Below the pieces are notes generated by a model, which worked only from the letters and a program-made list of their open reading frames with translations, ran no database searches and was not told the origin of the DNA. Positions 1-9,035 of a DNA stretch of 64,000 bases are shown here, one piece after another. How positions within the stretch are numbered: position 1 is the stretch's first letter; every line of letters starts with the position of its first letter. The stretch covers positions 62,001-126,000 of the forward strand of contig CAMYJB010000002.1 in NCBI GenBank assembly GCA_947258565.1, read 5' to 3'. The translations under genes and the position numbers were made by a program. The DNA is from an uncultured Woeseiaceae bacterium. GTDB lineage: Bacteria > Pseudomonadota > Gammaproteobacteria > Steroidobacterales > Woeseiaceae.

Positions 1-1
1 G

Positions 2-1447
2 ACCAGGGCGCTGGTTTTCGGCGCCAGCGGCTATATCGGGACGAACCTGGTGCCGCGGCTCGTAGAGGGCGGCTGGCAGGTGAGGGCGGCCGCACGGCAC
101 CGGGCAGTGCTGGAGGCTCGCGACTGGCAGGACGTGGAACTGATCGCGGCCGATGCGCTGGATCCCGCGTCGTTGCCGGCGGCGGTGGAGGAAATCGACA
201 TCGCCTTCTATCTCGTGCACTCGATGGCGGCTGGCAAGAATTTCGCGGAGCTGGATATCGAGGCGGCGAAGAATTTCGCCGTTGCCGCTGCCGAAGCGGG
301 CATCAAGCGCATCGTGTACCTGGGCGGACTGATCCCGGCGGATCCGCGCTCACTGCATCTCAAGTCGAGAGAGGAGACCGGTGACGTACTGCGACACGGT
401 TCGGTACCCGTAACTGAGATTCGCGCGGGCATGATCGTCGGGCCCGGGTCCGCCGCTTACGAGGTGATTCGCGATCTCGTCAACTACCTGCCGGTGATGG
501 TCACGCCGCGCTGGGTGCAGTCGCGCTCGACACCCATCGCGCTCGACAATCTGCTGGACTACCTGGTCGGCGTCGCGCGCCTGCCGGAGGCGCTGGGCAA
601 GATCTATGACGTTGGTGGTCCGGAGGTGCTCACCTACGAGCAATTGATGCGGCAGTACGGCGAGATCGCAGGAAAACGCTTCTGGCTCCTGAGTCTGCCA
701 GTGCTAACGCCACGTCTGTCATCGTACTGGCTGAAACTCGTTACGGCGGTGCCGACGAACATTGCCCGCGCGCTGATTGACGGACTCGAGCACGATGTCA
801 TCGCCGACAGTCACGCGATCCAGGAGCTGATCCCGCTCAAGCTGAAGACCTTCAGGGAATCCGTCGCCGCAGCACTGGAGGCAGAGCAGAACAACACACT
901 GTGCGCGCACTGGGCAGAAGGCTCGATCGTGTGCCGTAATTTTCACCCGGAATACGCGTACTATGCGAAGCGAGCGGGTGGCACGGCGTCGACCTGGGCG
1001 AGCAGGGCAGCGCTCTGGCGCCAGGTCATGGCATTCGGTGGCGACGAAGGCTACTACTACGCGGAATCGCTGTGGTTCCTTCGCAGGTTGATCAACTGGT
1101 TTGCCGGTGGTCCGAGTTTCTATCGCCGCCGCCGCCATCCGACGGAGCTGCGCGTCGGCGACGCTATCGACGCATGGCGCGTCATTGCGCTGGAACCCGG
1201 GCGACGCCTGACATTGCTCATGGAAATGCGCGGACCGGGTTCCGGCGTTCTCGAGTTCGAAATCGACGACGAGGGAGACCATCGCAATCTGCGGGCGACA
1301 GCTTACTGGCACCCGGCCGGGCCGGCGGGACTCATTTACTGGTATGCACTGCTTCCGGTTCATGCATTCCTGTTTCGCGGCATGACTGCGGCAGTCGCGA
1401 AGCGCGCAGAGAAAAAGGAAGGTGAGCCGGTGGATGTGTCCACCTGA
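2..1447 (+). CDS. SDR-family NAD(P)-binding protein with C-terminal DUF2867 (5' partial)
   Basis: The reading frame is open from base 2, so the true start lies before the window. The visible N-terminus already shows the Rossmann glycine motif VFGASGYIGTNL, typical of atypical short-chain dehydrogenases that bind NAD(P). An SDR-like core runs to about residue 270 of the visible part. The C-terminal part, with the aromatic-rich stretch around LIYWYALLPVH, matches the DUF2867 module known from this oxidoreductase family. The substrate is unknown. A later in-frame GTG at 50 would cut off the nucleotide-binding motif, so it is not the start. The stop overlaps nothing essential; the next gene begins about 40 bases downstream on the same strand. 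Confidence 0.85.
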   Translation, partial: TRALVFGASGYIGTNLVPRLVEGGWQVRAAARHRAVLEARDWQDVELIAADALDPASLPAAVEEIDIAFYLVHSMAAGKNFAELDIEAAKNFAVAAAEAGIKRIVYLGGLIPADPRSLHLKSREETGDVLRHGSVPVTEIRAGMIVGPGSAAYEVIRDLVNYLPVMVTPRWVQSRSTPIALDNLLDYLVGVARLPEALGKIYDVGGPEVLTYEQLMRQYGEIAGKRFWLLSLPVLTPRLSSYWLKLVTAVPTNIARALIDGLEHDVIADSHAIQELIPLKLKTFRESVAAALEAEQNNTLCAHWAEGSIVCRNFHPEYAYYAKRAGGTASTWASRAALWRQVMAFGGDEGYYYAESLWFLRRLINWFAGGPSFYRRRRHPTELRVGDAIDAWRVIALEPGRRLTLLMEMRGPGSGVLEFEIDDEGDHRNLRATAYWHPAGPAGLIYWYALLPVHAFLFRGMTAAVAKRAEKKEGEPVDVST

Positions 1448-1487
1448 TATTGCCGGAAACACCAGGTATTGCAGCAAGGTAACTCAT

Positions 1488-2129
1488 GTGAAATATCCCC
1501 ACAGGCTCCTCGAAGACGTCGATACGCTTGCCAGCTTCAAAGGCTGGAGCAAAGCGGTTTACGAGGATTTTTTCAGGCTTCAACGCGGCGAGATCGAAGA
1601 ATCAGAATTTCGGGAGAAGTACTCACGAGAACGCGCCATCCTGTCGATCGACATGACGGGGTTTACGATTTCCACGGTAAAACTCGGAGAAATGCAGAGC
1701 CTGACACGGATCCTGGACGCGCAACGCGTGGCGATTCCGGTGATGCAGGATTATGGTGCGGAGCTCGTGCGCTGCTTCGCCGACGATATCGTCGCCCTGT
1801 TCCTGGAACCGGACAGTGCGGTCGATGCGGCGCTCGAAATACATCGACGCGTGCAGCTGTTCAACGCTTCCTCGCTGGCATCCGAGCACCCGACCTTGTG
1901 CTGTGCCGGCGTCGGCTATGGCCGTGTTCTCGCCATAGGCCCGAACCTGGCGCAAGGGGACGAAATGAACCGCGCCTCGAAGCTCGGCGAGGACGTTGCG
2001 CGTGGCAAAGAAACCCTGGTTACGGAACGTGTCCATGATGCGGTTTCTGCGCGCGAAGATATTATTTTTGAACGTCAGGATCACGATGACCTGCTGTTCC
2101 CGTTTTACCGCGTCACGGAGCCGGAGTGA
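1488..2129 (+). CDS. Class III nucleotidyl cyclase-fold protein
   Basis: A 213-residue protein starting at a GTG with an AAGGT ribosome-binding site just upstream; the longer in-frame extension to 1422 overlaps the previous gene and looks untranslated. Residues ILSIDMTGF and RCFADDIVALF carry the two aspartates that bind metal in class III adenylate/guanylate cyclases, and GDEMNRASKLGEDVA matches the conserved region with the transition-state Asn/Arg pair. There is no membrane segment and no sensory domain; about 40 residues precede the cyclase fold. It may make a cyclic nucleotide. That would fit the two cyclic-nucleotide-binding proteins elsewhere in the window (5.8 kb and 29.8 kb), but the link is inference. 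Substrate choice (ATP or GTP) cannot be read from the sequence. Confidence 0.72.
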   Translation: MKYPHRLLEDVDTLASFKGWSKAVYEDFFRLQRGEIEESEFREKYSRERAILSIDMTGFTISTVKLGEMQSLTRILDAQRVAIPVMQDYGAELVRCFADDIVALFLEPDSAVDAALEIHRRVQLFNASSLASEHPTLCCAGVGYGRVLAIGPNLAQGDEMNRASKLGEDVARGKETLVTERVHDAVSAREDIIFERQDHDDLLFPFYRVTEPE

Positions 2130-2253
2130 TCGCCGATTTTGATTTGGCCGGCGCGCGACCCTACTATGACTCGACGTATCCCGCCCGTCGAACCCGCATC
2201 ACCGAGCCTCTCGTGATCGACTCGTCGGACATCCGGACGAATGCCAGGCACTT

Positions 2254-2643
2254 ATGTTCACAGCCGATCAATTGGTAGCTCACGCGGTAGGCGATTATTT
2301 GCTGCAAAGCGAATGGATGGCTGTCGAGAAGACGAAGCGCTCTCTGCCGGCGCTGATCCATTGCCTTTTCTACCTGATACCGTTCCTGTTCATTACGCAA
2401 AATCCCGCCACGCTCGCGGTAATTGGCGGCACGCATTTCGTCATCGATCGCTGGCATCTCGCGCGGTACGTCGCGTGGCTTAAGAACCGGCCGTGGCCGG
2501 GCAGCGCGTCCTGGTCGGAATGCAAAACGACAGGCTTCAGTCCGGGCACGTCGCCGTGGATGGCAGGCTGGCTCGTCATTATCGTCGATAACATCATGCA
2601 CATACTGATCAACGGCCTGGCGATCGCTTACATCGGCACCTGA
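2254..2643 (+). CDS. DUF3307 family small membrane protein
   Basis: A 129-residue hydrophobic protein with about three membrane segments. The N-terminal pattern AHAVGDYLLQSEWMA and the later THFVIDRWHLARY are characteristic of DUF3307 proteins, whose function is not established. The conserved histidines and aspartates sit at membrane boundaries, which is compatible with an enzyme or carrier, but I would not assign one. The ribosome-binding site is weak. The gene ends 20 bases before the convergent end of the DsrL-like flavoprotein gene. Confidence 0.75.
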   Translation: MFTADQLVAHAVGDYLLQSEWMAVEKTKRSLPALIHCLFYLIPFLFITQNPATLAVIGGTHFVIDRWHLARYVAWLKNRPWPGSASWSECKTTGFSPGTSPWMAGWLVIIVDNIMHILINGLAIAYIGT

Positions 2644-2663
2644 ACGGGCAATTGCGAATGACG

Positions 2664-4331
2664 TCAACGCGCGTCTTCGCGGGCTTCGAGATAGCCGCAT
2701 GGGCAGAGTTCGATGCATTTTCCGCAACCTTCGCAGAGGTCGAGGGCCATTGCGAAGTACTGGCCGGGACTCGTTTCTTCCAGGCGAGTAAAACCACCGG
2801 CGTTGCAATACATGAAACAGAGCTGACAGTCGAAACAGAGGCCACACGACATACATCGTGCAGCTTCCTCGCTGGCTTGCCGATCGCCGAGTGTCGCATC
2901 GATCTCGGTGTTCGGGCGTGACAGCCACTCGCCTTCGGGCAGGCGCGAAGCCGGTGACCGTTGCCGCTCGGCATAAAAGTCGATCCTGACCGACCCGCGC
3001 GATATTTCTGGGCGTGCAGGCTTTGATCGTGGCCGCTCGAGACCCCGGAGTTGTGCATGAGCCGACTCGGCGGCGCGCCGTCCCTGGGCGATCGCCCGGC
3101 TTGCGATACCGGGCCCCAGGTCGTCACCGCCCGCAAGGAGATCCTCTTCAAGTCTGCCGTCATCTTCAGCCCGTAGCCATTCGTCCGCGTGCAATACGCT
3201 GCCTGCGTCGTGCCAGCCGGGTGCCTGCGATACAGCGACGATGACGCTGTCGGCCGCCAGTATTTCGAGCTTGCCGGGTACTGGCTCAGGCCGTCGCCGG
3301 CCGCTGGCGTCGGGCTCGGCCAGCCGCATTCCCTGGATCTCGACCTGTCGCACTCTGTCTCCATCACGGATAATCCGCGTCGGTGCCGAGAGGTAGCGGA
3401 ATTCGATGCCTTCTTTGCGCGCGTCCTCGATCTCGTGCGCTGCGGCAGGCATCTCGGAGTCGCTGCGGCGATAAACGAGCGTCACCGATGCGCCCTCTCT
3501 CCTGACGCTGCGGGCCGCATCGATCGCGGTATTGCCGCCACCGATGACGAGCACCCGGGATCCGCAGGCGGACTCCCGGCCCTCCTTGCGTTGCCTGAGG
3601 TAGTCGATGCCGGACACCACACCGGGACCGTTCTCACCGGGAATGTGCAGGCGACGAGCCGCCTGCGCCCCGAGACCAAGGAATATCAGGTCGTGGTCCG
3701 TCCTCAACTGGTCCAGCGAAAGGTCTTTGCCGACGTCGACATTCCGAACGAGCGATTTGGTCAGCCCGAGTATCCGCCCGACTTCAGCATCCAGTATCTC
3801 CCGGGGCAGCCGGAAATCGGGAATGGCGTGTCTCAGCATGCCGCCAGGCCGATCGTCCTTGTCGTACAGGGTGACGTCGTAACCTCGACGTGCCATCTGG
3901 TAGGCAAAAGACAGGCTGGCGGGACCGGAACCGATCACGCCAATGGATTCCCGGTATCGTTCCTTCGGGGCCTGCGGCAGTTCGAGCCCCCGCGCCAGGC
4001 CCCAGTCGCCGAGAAACCGCTCCATCGCGTTGACGGATACTGCACCGTCCTTTTCCCGGCGGGTGCAGAGATCCTCGCAGGGATGGGGGCAGATGCGTCC
4101 GATCGTCGCGGGCATCGGATTGAATTCGACGAGTCTCTGCCAGGCCTTATCGCAGGCCTCGTCGAAGCTGAGACCATTTTTCTCTCGTTGCGCAATGATG
4201 CCGAGCCAGCCGCGAATGTCACCGCTGTTGGGACACCGCGCCTGGCACGGAGGCAGCTTCTCGGAGGGTTGCGCAAAGATCTGGAACGGCAGTTCGACCT
4301 GGGCAGCCTGTCTCGTCTTAGTGTCGGACAT
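2664..4331 (-). CDS. DsrL/GltD-like NAD(P)-linked Fe-S flavoprotein
   Basis: A 555-residue protein. The N-terminal helical Fe-S region (CPNSGD near residue 40, then CPHPCEDLC) resembles the glutamate synthase small-chain family. It is followed by an FAD motif (GVIGSGPASLSFAY) and an NAD(P) motif (VLVIGGGNTAIDAARS). The C-terminus carries a cysteine-dense ferredoxin module (CMSCGLCFDCQLC, then CEGCGKCIELCPCGY). This order is that of DsrL and related NAD(P):acceptor oxidoreductases, although DsrL is about 650 residues and no dsrAB genes are in view. The start at 4331 has a strong AAGGAGG site and overlaps the upstream flavoprotein gene by 14 bases, implying translational coupling. The likely role is electron transfer between pyridine nucleotide and a low-potential partner, perhaps the upstream flavoprotein. 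The partner is unknown. Confidence 0.78.
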   Translation of the reverse strand: MSDTKTRQAAQVELPFQIFAQPSEKLPPCQARCPNSGDIRGWLGIIAQREKNGLSFDEACDKAWQRLVEFNPMPATIGRICPHPCEDLCTRREKDGAVSVNAMERFLGDWGLARGLELPQAPKERYRESIGVIGSGPASLSFAYQMARRGYDVTLYDKDDRPGGMLRHAIPDFRLPREILDAEVGRILGLTKSLVRNVDVGKDLSLDQLRTDHDLIFLGLGAQAARRLHIPGENGPGVVSGIDYLRQRKEGRESACGSRVLVIGGGNTAIDAARSVRREGASVTLVYRRSDSEMPAAAHEIEDARKEGIEFRYLSAPTRIIRDGDRVRQVEIQGMRLAEPDASGRRRPEPVPGKLEILAADSVIVAVSQAPGWHDAGSVLHADEWLRAEDDGRLEEDLLAGGDDLGPGIASRAIAQGRRAAESAHAQLRGLERPRSKPARPEISRGSVRIDFYAERQRSPASRLPEGEWLSRPNTEIDATLGDRQASEEAARCMSCGLCFDCQLCFMYCNAGGFTRLEETSPGQYFAMALDLCEGCGKCIELCPCGYLEAREDAR

Positions 4332-5682
4332 GGCCGTGTCCTCCTTTCTCCGCCCGGCCATTCCCGCTCGGGCTGCCCGGCAGGTTCGCGGCGACGAGAT
4401 TCCACAGCAGGGCGCCAAGGTAAGCGGGATGCAGCGTGCGTAAGAAGACGTCGGTGTATGAGGCGCTGCCGCTGAACAGGTCCCATAGCACGCCGGACAT
4501 GCGCCTGGGACTGTCGGTCTGACGCTGCTCGTGCGCGGTCATGGCCAGGATTCCCCGCCGCGCAAACCTGGCTTTCTGGACCAGCGTCGCAAAACGGAAC
4601 ACGAGTTTGCCGACGCGGTTGTCGTTGTTGATCCTGCGACACAGAGGCGCGTAGTGGTTCCCGAAATCTTCCGCGCTAACCCCGTGGAATATCGCTGTTT
4701 TCGCGGCAGCTTTGGACGTCCGGTAGGCCGCGCCGATGCCGTCCTTGAACAGGCGCGTCGTGCCGCTGTCGCCGATGAAAACCAGGCGGTCGCCACAGAC
4801 CGGTGATGCCGAACGGATGTTGATGCGCGGATAGCAATGGCAGACATGCCCGGGAATAACACCATCGGGAAATCGCTCACGTACCTCACGGGCACTGAAG
4901 AACTTGTCGATGAGCGCCTCATCGATGTCGTCACCGAGCAGGCATAACGTGACGTAATCGCCTTTCGGGATCAGTGCAGCGAATTCGAGTCTCGGGATGT
5001 CGAGCAGGAACACGTGCATGGAGGGACCGAAGGTCTCGCGAATCACCTTGCGTCCCAGGTGGAATTCGCAAATGAAAGTCTTGGTCCGGTCCGGGCGTGC
5101 GAACTCGCCGGACTCTCGCTCGAGCATCTCGGTCAGGCGGCTGTTAACGCCGGTCGCAACAACGGCAAGCTCGTAGCTGTCAGTGAACTGGTCCGCGCAC
5201 TGCACCCTCATCGAATCTTCTTCGCGCCGCAAGCCGGTCACGAGCCGCGGTATGACCCGAGCGCCTTTTTGCGTTGCCAGGTCGAGCAAATAGCCGTCGA
5301 AGCTATGCGTTTCCAGCGGTTCCGATGAGCGCGGACCAATGCCGCGGTAGATGGCAGCGATGCGTTTTTCCATCAGCGGTGTCGCAATCTCGACGTCGCC
5401 GACGTCCATGTGCAGCGTGTAGGATTCGATACCTCGCTGAACGACGCAGTCAGGCAGCCTGATTCCTTCGGTGGCGAGCCGCTGTACCAGGGACTCGGAA
5501 ACGATACCGCCGCAATGGTTGCAACCGGCCGGTCCGCGATGGCAAAAACGCCGCGGCTCGAATATATCGATGGCGACATCGAGTCCAATCGTTTCGGCCA
5601 TGCTGAGGAAGAAGTAGCTGAACATGGAGCCGGCGGGTCCGGCGCCGATGACGGCGATCCGGGCGCCGTCGCCCAGCGTCAT
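4318..5682 (-). CDS. Geranylgeranyl-reductase-like FAD-dependent oxidoreductase
   Basis: About 454 residues. The FAD motif VIGAGPAGSMFSYFF lies near the N-terminus and there is a second FAD-contact motif (GDRLVFIGDSGTTRLFKDGIGAAY) in the middle, as in geranylgeranyl reductase and halogenase-type flavoproteins. An unusual cysteine cluster (RGPAGCNHCGGIVSESL) sits after the nucleotide-binding fold and may hold a metal or disulfide. I chose the ATG at 5682 because a GAGGG site lies seven bases upstream; ATG 5742 and GTG 5760 are in-frame alternatives. The gene overlaps the start of the Fe-S flavoprotein gene, so the two products probably work together. The substrate is unknown. Confidence 0.72.
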   Translation of the reverse strand: MTLGDGARIAVIGAGPAGSMFSYFFLSMAETIGLDVAIDIFEPRRFCHRGPAGCNHCGGIVSESLVQRLATEGIRLPDCVVQRGIESYTLHMDVGDVEIATPLMEKRIAAIYRGIGPRSSEPLETHSFDGYLLDLATQKGARVIPRLVTGLRREEDSMRVQCADQFTDSYELAVVATGVNSRLTEMLERESGEFARPDRTKTFICEFHLGRKVIRETFGPSMHVFLLDIPRLEFAALIPKGDYVTLCLLGDDIDEALIDKFFSAREVRERFPDGVIPGHVCHCYPRINIRSASPVCGDRLVFIGDSGTTRLFKDGIGAAYRTSKAAAKTAIFHGVSAEDFGNHYAPLCRRINNDNRVGKLVFRFATLVQKARFARRGILAMTAHEQRQTDSPRRMSGVLWDLFSGSASYTDVFLRTLHPAYLGALLWNLVAANLPGSPSGNGRAEKGGHGHVRH

Positions 5683-5785
5683 CGCTTTTCCCTCTTGCGG
5701 TCTTGGTGCTTTACCGGTCAGGAGTTCCAGCCCCTCAACCATGTTTGTCTCGCTTGGCACGGGGTCATCCGCACCATCAACGTTG

Positions 5786-6151
5786 CTATTTTTGTTGTTC
5801 GTACCTCGCCAGCCTCTCCGTCAGGTCGCGAATGCGGTGCGACATCGTCTGTACGAGGCGGAAAGCCAGCGACGGATCCTCGTAAATACCGCCAAGAAAA
5901 TTCTTCTTGTCGATCGACAGGATGCGCGTGGGCTTCGTGGTGCGAATCGTCGCCGTCCGGGTCTCTTCCTCGAACAGCGCCATTTCGCCGAAGAAATCGT
6001 TGCGCCCCATTGTGCGCAGCCGGAATTCACGGCCATCGGATTCGGCGATCGCTTCGACTTCACCGTCCTGGATAACGAACATGCAGTTACCCGTATCCCC
6101 CTGCCGGAAGATCACCTCGCCTGCTTTATAATTTTTTCCGAGGCCGGCCAT
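5786..6151 (-). CDS. Single-domain cyclic-nucleotide-binding protein
   Basis: A 121-residue protein that is essentially one CNMP-binding domain. The phosphate-cassette region appears as FGEMALFEEETRTATIR, with the Glu and Arg used to hold cyclic nucleotide in CRP-like proteins. No DNA-binding helix-turn-helix or enzymatic domain follows; a short C-terminal helix (RIRDLTERLARYEQQ) could dimerise. It is the first gene of the minus-strand cluster with the two flavoproteins, about 100 bases upstream of the second. It might act as a regulatory subunit for that flavoprotein pair, which is inference from position only. Confidence 0.8.
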   Translation of the reverse strand: MAGLGKNYKAGEVIFRQGDTGNCMFVIQDGEVEAIAESDGREFRLRTMGRNDFFGEMALFEEETRTATIRTTKPTRILSIDKKNFLGGIYEDPSLAFRLVQTMSHRIRDLTERLARYEQQK

Positions 6152-6463
6152 CGTGAAAATCCGCTTTGTGCAACGGATTCATACTCAATCGATCGTATCG
6201 GTTTTCGACGGTTTCGACTGTCAGTAATTGCCGTAGCGTCGGGACATTCCCGGTCCCGATACGACTGGCGCGGATGCTACTAATCGTCTGATTATAATAA
6301 AAATTTCCGCCAATCTACGATATCCATCGAGGAACTGGTCCACCTGGCGGGCAAGAACTGTACCTTCGTAGGGCGCGATCGCTGCCCGAACGACTAAAAT
6401 AGGGTTAAGCGATAGCAGCTGCAAATTCAGGCTTCGGGGACTGTTCTCCGGAGAATGGGGTTG
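6152..6463. other. Divergent intergenic region with an inverted repeat and a -10-like box
   Basis: This 312-base gap separates the minus-strand CNMP gene from the plus-strand kinase gene and must hold both promoters. I see a perfect TATAAT at 6293-6298 facing the kinase, without a convincing -35 box 17 bases upstream. An inverted repeat lies at 6232-6263: arms CGTA and TCGGGAC pair with GTCCCGA and TACG around the loop ATTCCCG. It could be an operator for the OmpR-type regulator of the phosphorelay or a short hairpin. No open frame of note lies here apart from antisense shadows. Confidence 0.4.
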
Positions 6464-8614
6464 ATGAAAGAACAAGAACGCCACAACCTCGCCTACGGGG
6501 TAGCGGGGCTCCTTATCCTGGCGTTCTCCGTCTGGACCTTTAACCTGTTGTTCAGTATCCAGAGCAACTGGGCCGAGTCCAATGACGTGACCGCGATGGA
6601 CAAGGACGTGCATGCGCTCTTCGACCCGTGGCGCAACCTGAACCGACCCGGCAACGACGTTCTCGAGAATTACGAAGTTGCGGCTCAGCAACGGGCACTG
6701 CGGCGCTATCTGCAGGAATACCGGCAGGCGCGCGGTCGCCTCGATGTGCACAGTCCTTCGCAGGTGGACCTGGGCGACTATTACCGCGGCATGGATACGG
6801 CGGCGCAGGAGGTTGAAACGCTGGCAAGGCGCGTCCTCGAGCTTGCCGAGGAGCGGGAATCGCTGCGAAATGCCGGTGCCGACCCTGTCCTGATCAGCGC
6901 CGCCGAGACCGAAGCGGCAACGACCATGGCGCGGATGGACCAGGCATTCCAGTCGGGTCTGGACATCATCGCCGGTATGGACCAGATCCTCGACCAGAGA
7001 TTGCTCGATCTCGACGCAGCGCGTCGCGCCGGGGTCGGCAGCCTGTACCTGATCGTGATCGTGGCGCTGTTCAGCTCCGCGCTGAGTCTCGTTCTCCTGC
7101 GCAGGACGTCTGCGCAAGGCGAAGCGCTGCGGTCCGGCTCCGAGCGCCTGAATGCGATCGTCAATAATGTCCTCGACGGCATCGTCACGGTTGACGAGCA
7201 CGGCAAGATCGAATCGTTGAACCGTACCGCAGAAGAGATGTTCGGGTGTTCCTCGGACTCGGTCGTCGGACGAAATTTCCGCAGGCTCATTCAGCCCGAA
7301 AGCCGCCCGCTGTACGATGCAGCGGATTTTCAGTCCGGTTCGCAGGCGCCCGGCAGCGTGTCCGAGTTCACCGGCATGCGCGGTGACGGGTCGGAATTTT
7401 CCATGGAACTGGAGGGCACGAGGATCAAAATGGATGGTCGCCCGATCATCATCCATATCGTGCGGGATGTGACGGAGCGCAAACGGTCCCAGAAGCGCCT
7501 GCAGCTCGCGGCAACCGTTTTCGAGAATACGAGTGAAGGCATCATGATTACGGACCGGAGCGGCCGCATTCAGTCGACCAATCCGGCGTTCACCGCGATC
7601 ACGGGATTCACTGCAACCGAGGTTCTCGGGCAGAACCCGAGAATCCTGCAGTCGGGAATGCAAACGCGCGATTTCTACGAAGGGATGTGGCAATCCATAG
7701 AAAGCACGGGTCACTGGCAGGGCGAAATCATCAATCGCAGGAAGAACGGCGAAGCCTACACGCAGTGGCTGAACATCAACTCGGTCAGGGACGACAGCGG
7801 CCGGGTCTCGCACTACGTCGGCGTAACCTTCGATATCAGTGAACTGAAAGCCTCCGAGCGCATGAAGGACGAGTTCATAGCCACCGTAAGCCATGAGCTG
7901 CGGACGCCCCTGACATCGATACACGGCTCTCTGTCACTGCTGGACAGTGGCGTGGCTGCGAAGTCGCCGGAGAAATCAGCCGAGCTGGTTCGTATTGCGA
8001 AGGACAACAGCCAGAGGCTCGTACGGCTTATCGACGACATTCTGAGTATTGCCAAGATCGAGTCGGAAAAGATGAAGTTCCATTTGCGGCCGATCGATCT
8101 CGGCGAACTCCTACTGGACGCTGTCGAGGCGAACCGGGAGTATGCAAAACAATACGGCGTAAGCATCGAGGTGAGTCCCGGCGCGCCGGATGCGCGGGTG
8201 CTCGGCGACAAGGACCGCCTGATACAGGTCCTCACCAATCTCCTGTCGAACGCGGTCAAGCATTCGCCCGAGGGCGGCGTAATCGGCCTGGAGACCGTCC
8301 GCAATGACGGTTACTGGCGCGTGAGCGTTACCGATAACGGACCCGGAATCCCCGCATCGTTCCGCGGTGAGATCTTCAAGAAGTTCGCGCAGGCCGATGC
8401 GAGCGACCGTCGCAAGCGCGGCGGTACCGGCCTCGGCCTGAGCATCTCGAAAGCCATCATCGACCGGCTGGGCGGCCGCATCGGCTTCGACTCCCAGCCC
8501 GGTGTCCGCACACGTTTCTACTTCGATCTGCCGATGATGCAGCCCCACTGGGGAGTGGAAAAGGGTGCGGAACGCATCGTGACGAGCGCGGGCCTTGCCG
8601 CGCCTGCGGAGTAG
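6464..8614 (+). CDS. Membrane sensor histidine kinase with two PAS domains
   Basis: A 716-residue kinase. A membrane segment at residues 8-30 and another at about 192-212 enclose a helical periplasmic sensor region. Two PAS domains follow (around ERLNAIVNNVLDGIVTVDE and LAATVFENTSEGIMITD). The phosphoacceptor helix shows FIATVSHELRTPLTSIHGS, and the ATPase domain has the N box (NLLSNAVKHS), G1 (DNGPGIP) and G2 (GGTGLGLSIS) motifs, so it should be active. The start at 6464 has a GGAGA site ten bases upstream; ATG 6455 is too close to that site. It heads a four-gene relay: receiver, Hpt and OmpR regulator follow with 7-base spacing or overlaps. The ligand is unknown. Confidence 0.93.
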   Translation: MKEQERHNLAYGVAGLLILAFSVWTFNLLFSIQSNWAESNDVTAMDKDVHALFDPWRNLNRPGNDVLENYEVAAQQRALRRYLQEYRQARGRLDVHSPSQVDLGDYYRGMDTAAQEVETLARRVLELAEERESLRNAGADPVLISAAETEAATTMARMDQAFQSGLDIIAGMDQILDQRLLDLDAARRAGVGSLYLIVIVALFSSALSLVLLRRTSAQGEALRSGSERLNAIVNNVLDGIVTVDEHGKIESLNRTAEEMFGCSSDSVVGRNFRRLIQPESRPLYDAADFQSGSQAPGSVSEFTGMRGDGSEFSMELEGTRIKMDGRPIIIHIVRDVTERKRSQKRLQLAATVFENTSEGIMITDRSGRIQSTNPAFTAITGFTATEVLGQNPRILQSGMQTRDFYEGMWQSIESTGHWQGEIINRRKNGEAYTQWLNINSVRDDSGRVSHYVGVTFDISELKASERMKDEFIATVSHELRTPLTSIHGSLSLLDSGVAAKSPEKSAELVRIAKDNSQRLVRLIDDILSIAKIESEKMKFHLRPIDLGELLLDAVEANREYAKQYGVSIEVSPGAPDARVLGDKDRLIQVLTNLLSNAVKHSPEGGVIGLETVRNDGYWRVSVTDNGPGIPASFRGEIFKKFAQADASDRRKRGGTGLGLSISKAIIDRLGGRIGFDSQPGVRTRFYFDLPMMQPHWGVEKGAERIVTSAGLAAPAE

Positions 8615-8621
8615 GCCGGCT

Positions 8622-9035
8622 ATGCACGGCGATCACCTGAACAGGATCCTGTACGTCGAAGACGATGCGGATATCCGCAAGATCGTCAGCATGTCGCTCG
8701 AGATGGTCGGCGACTACACCGTGGCCGCCTGCGGGTCGTGCGCCGATGCGCTGGAGGTGGTCGACGACTTTGCTCCCGACCTGTTGTTGCTCGACGTCAT
8801 GATGCCGGACGTCGACGGCCCCGCGACGCTGCGCGAATTGCGCAAGCGCGAGAGCACGGCGGATACCCCGGCCGTGTTCATTACGGCCAAGGTGCAGGCC
8901 GGCGATATGGCGCATTACAGGCGGCTGGGCGTGTTCGACGTGATCGTCAAGCCGTTCGACCCGATGGTGCTCTCTGACAGGGTCGGGCAAATCTGGCAGC
9001 AATACAGGAGCGGCGGGCATGACGTCGCCGGATGA
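8622..9035 (+). CDS. Stand-alone receiver (CheY-like response regulator)
   Basis: A 137-residue single receiver domain. The acidic pocket (YVEDDAD), the phospho-accepting aspartate in LLLLDVMMPD and the conserved lysine in VIVKPFDP are all present. It has no output domain, so it probably serves as the middle carrier of a phosphorelay between the upstream kinase and the downstream Hpt protein. The start at 8622 lies 7 bases after the kinase stop; the longer frame from 8595 would overlap the kinase. Its end overlaps the Hpt gene by 17 bases. Confidence 0.9.
   Translation: MHGDHLNRILYVEDDADIRKIVSMSLEMVGDYTVAACGSCADALEVVDDFAPDLLLLDVMMPDVDGPATLRELRKRESTADTPAVFITAKVQAGDMAHYRRLGVFDVIVKPFDPMVLSDRVGQIWQQYRSGGHDVAG

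Noticed and set aside
2664-4331. Calling the Fe-S flavoprotein DsrL
   Set aside because: The domain order fits, but it is about 100 residues shorter than DsrL and there are no dsr genes here, so only DsrL/GltD-like is justified.
6221-7924. Long minus-strand ORF of 567 codons
   Set aside because: It is antisense to the histidine kinase, whose PAS, HisKA and HATPase motifs are unmistakable; the antisense product is Arg/His/Asp-rich without family resemblance.
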